A stretch of 64,000 nt of DNA from Paenibacillus radicis (ex Xue et al. 2023) (GTDB lineage Bacteria; Bacillota; Bacilli; Paenibacillales; NBRC-103111): contig NZ_JANQBD010000001.1 in assembly GCF_024722015.1 (NCBI RefSeq), positions 1 to 64,000 on the forward strand. The letters are read 5' to 3'. Each line of letters starts with the position of its first letter. Within the stretch, counting starts at the first letter, position 1. A program made the position numbers and the translations under genes. Below are positions 62,628 to 64,000 of the stretch, one piece after another. The notes beneath the pieces were generated by a model. The model did no database searches, was not told where the DNA came from, and saw only the letters and a list, made by a program, of their open reading frames with translations.

Positions 62628-63326
62628 ATGCGTCGCATAATGCTTTTGATCGTTCTAATCTTATTACTTGGTACAGTAAGCATAAGCCAGGTCGTAACTG
62701 CAAAGGATGTATCAGCCCCTTATCCAGTCCTTAGAAACCCATTCGTTACAGATGTGGATGTGTTGATTGATGTAGGACATGGCGGAATTGATAGCGGCAC
62801 TTTGTATGGAAACATCTATGAAAAAGACATCAATCTGGAAATGGCCCAGCTTACTTATAATCTACTTCGTGAAAAAGGGCTGACTGTCCTGGTTAACCGA
62901 ATGAATGACTACGCGCTCAGCGAAGAAAACGGATGGCTGCGGGCTCGTTCAAGGCATCTGAAAGATCTGGCTCAACGAAGCCACCTGGCCAATGAAATTC
63001 ACCCCAAGGTGCTTATTAGTCTTCATGTCAACTGGTCTAAAAACAGCTCCATAAGAGGTCCACTCGTACTCTTTCAAAAAACAGCGCCTAGCCAAAGGCT
63101 TGCCGAATCTATACAACGTTCGTTGAATAACATGTATGGTACGTCAACTGAAGCTGTTCTTGGAAAACCCTACTTCTTGCTTAAGCATGTCCATGTGCCT
63201 GCTGTCATAGTTGAGATGGGATTCATTTCTAACTCCTCAGACCGTGAACAAATGATGGAGCCTCAGAAGCAGAAGAAGCTGGCAGAAGCTATAGTAACCG
63301 GTGTTACTAATTACTTGGAAAATTAA
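62628..63326 (+). CDS. cwlD: CwlD-like N-acetylmuramoyl-L-alanine amidase
   Basis: An exported Amidase_3 enzyme of 232 residues. The N-terminal signal or anchor is at about 2-24. Zinc ligands are in LIDVGHGGID (first His), YEKDINLE (Glu) and LISLHVNWS (second His), with the catalytic glutamate in VIVEMGFISN. In sporulating bacteria, CwlD starts muramic-lactam formation in spore cortex together with PdaA. The size and lone-domain form fit CwlD. A polysaccharide deacetylase gene follows, though of a different family from PdaA. ATG 62628 is about 9 nt after GGGGG. Confidence 0.85.
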   Translation: MRRIMLLIVLILLLGTVSISQVVTAKDVSAPYPVLRNPFVTDVDVLIDVGHGGIDSGTLYGNIYEKDINLEMAQLTYNLLREKGLTVLVNRMNDYALSEENGWLRARSRHLKDLAQRSHLANEIHPKVLISLHVNWSKNSSIRGPLVLFQKTAPSQRLAESIQRSLNNMYGTSTEAVLGKPYFLLKHVHVPAVIVEMGFISNSSDREQMMEPQKQKKLAEAIVTGVTNYLEN

Positions 63327-63348
63327 TAACACCAACTTTTCAACGCAT

Positions 63349-63380
63349 AAAAAAAGCTGTACCCGTTAAGGAGCCAGCTT
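63349..63380 (-). terminator. Terminator overlapping the deacetylase stop
   Basis: AAGCTG/CAGCTT around a 15-nt loop is followed by seven T residues on the minus strand. The first arm lies within the last codons of the deacetylase gene. It may also act on the converging CwlD-like gene. Confidence 0.7.
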
Positions 63381-64000
63381 AGAAATGGTCACAAATTGAG
63401 CTAGCTCCTGTATAGCTGGAACTGACTGTTTTAATACGGAAGCCGTGTTTTTCCCTGGTGGGCCTACATGACCGATGACAATGGTTGAATCATTATCTTT
63501 TACATGCTTTTGCACCTTTACGGCTTGTTTTGAGATATGATTACGCGTATAAACATCATCCATGAAGATATTGTTTTCGACTATTTTAACTCCCAGCTCA
63601 GCGGCTACAGGCTTTACTACACTCTTATGAGTCGTTTTGCTATCCAGATACAATAAATTCTTTTCCTTACAAATCTGCAAAATAATTCGCATTATCCGTG
63701 CATCAGCTGTCACCTTGGATCCCATATGATTGTTCATTCCGATTGCAAAAGGGACCTCGTCAATGGCTGCCAAAACTCTTTGGCGTATCTCTTCATCAGA
63801 TAAATCGGCCGTGATAGCACCAGGCCCAAGCCAGCTTTTTTTCCCATGAACGGGCTCCATCGGCATATGAATAAGCACGTCATGTCCTAATTGGTGAGCC
63901 CATTCAGCATCTCGCTTCGTGGTTGGCAGAAATGGCATCACAGCCACAGTAATCGGAACCGGAAGCTCCATCATTTCACGGGTGCCCTGTTGGTCGTTGC
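63366..64000 (-). CDS. Divergent polysaccharide deacetylase (YibQ/DUF610 type), 5' part missing
   Basis: At least 211 residues; the frame stays open to the right edge of the window, so the gene is partial. Recognisable motifs are LPVPITVAVMPFLPTTKRDAEW, in two parts, followed by HDVLIHMPMEP, and AIGMNNHMGSKVTADARIM, which is the family's metal-site region. The C-terminal FVTISKLAP is typical. The family is exported and NodB-like; its substrate is not established. It converges with the CwlD-like gene with 39 nt between. Confidence 0.85.
   Translation of the reverse strand, partial: NDQQGTREMMELPVPITVAVMPFLPTTKRDAEWAHQLGHDVLIHMPMEPVHGKKSWLGPGAITADLSDEEIRQRVLAAIDEVPFAIGMNNHMGSKVTADARIMRIILQICKEKNLLYLDSKTTHKSVVKPVAAELGVKIVENNIFMDDVYTRNHISKQAVKVQKHVKDNDSTIVIGHVGPPGKNTASVLKQSVPAIQELAQFVTISKLAP

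Noticed and set aside
1..64000. tRNA, rRNA genes, CRISPR arrays, prophage or restriction systems
   Set aside because: I looked in the gaps and found no cloverleaf, rRNA core sequence, spaced repeat array, phage structural gene or methylase.

Overview
The window looks like a chromosomal segment of an endospore-forming Gram-positive bacterium of the Paenibacillaceae type. It carries spore genes (spo0B, spoIVFA/FB, spoIIB-like, spoVID, a SafA-like LysM protein, lonB, a cwlD-like amidase), an amidase with S-layer homology domains, a valine T-box leader, AGGAGG-type ribosome binding sites and many TTG/GTG starts. Gene order matches the known Bacillus subtilis neighbourhood lonB-lonA-engB-hemAXCDB-hemL-spoVID-valS-folC-spoIIB-maf-radC-mreBCD-minCD-spoIVFAB-rplU-prp-rpmA-spo0B-obg-pheB-pheA. 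Extra blocks are inserted: hemEHY, murC, a nitrate block and a hom-thrB block. Nearly everything is on the minus strand, so biological order runs from right to left.

Layout. 1-0.7 kb: probable start of a group II intron running off the left edge, then non-coding DNA. 0.7-7.3 kb: a SafA-like coat protein and a pheB-hom-thrB-pheA-ilvE amino-acid operon with a visible promoter and terminator. 7.4-13.7 kb: a NUDIX hydrolase, an Rpn-family nuclease, and a nitrate assimilation operon (transporter, NasC, TrpD2-like protein). 14-29.3 kb: obg, spo0B, the L27/Prp/L21 ribosomal trio, RNase G, spoIVFA/FB, rodA, minCD, mreBCD, radC, maf and an amidase with SLH domains. 29.4-37.9 kb: a SpoIIB-like SPOR protein, ferritin, a Fur-boxed DUF1450 gene, murC, folC, and valS behind a T-box. 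38-42.1 kb: spoVID, an RluA pseudouridine synthase, a 40-residue membrane protein, and a phosphodiester glycosidase-like exoprotein. 42.2-55 kb: haem and sirohaem synthesis (hemL, hemY, hemH, hemE, hemB, cobA-hemD fusion, hemC, precorrin-2 dehydrogenase, hemX, hemA) with a Crp/Fnr regulator divergent from hemL. 55-64 kb: a lineage-specific unknown, speD with a structured leader, a second unknown, engB, lonA, lonB, a CwlD-like amidase, and a polysaccharide deacetylase cut by the right edge.

The least explained signal is in the leaders, not the genes. A motif TGCTTACGAAGTAA followed at once by a 7-8 bp hairpin of changing sequence precedes lonA (twice), hemE and the SLH amidase, always in the gene's own direction. 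A variant precedes mreB and a degenerate form precedes the precorrin-2 dehydrogenase gene. Two larger elements with terminal inverted repeats (126 and 172 bp) share an internal core. Other points of note are a TrpD2 paralogue with altered PRPP-loop residues in the nitrate operon, a candidate three-way-junction leader before speD, an iron box overlapping a near-consensus promoter, and GC-rich islands inside thrB, hemC and the SLH amidase.
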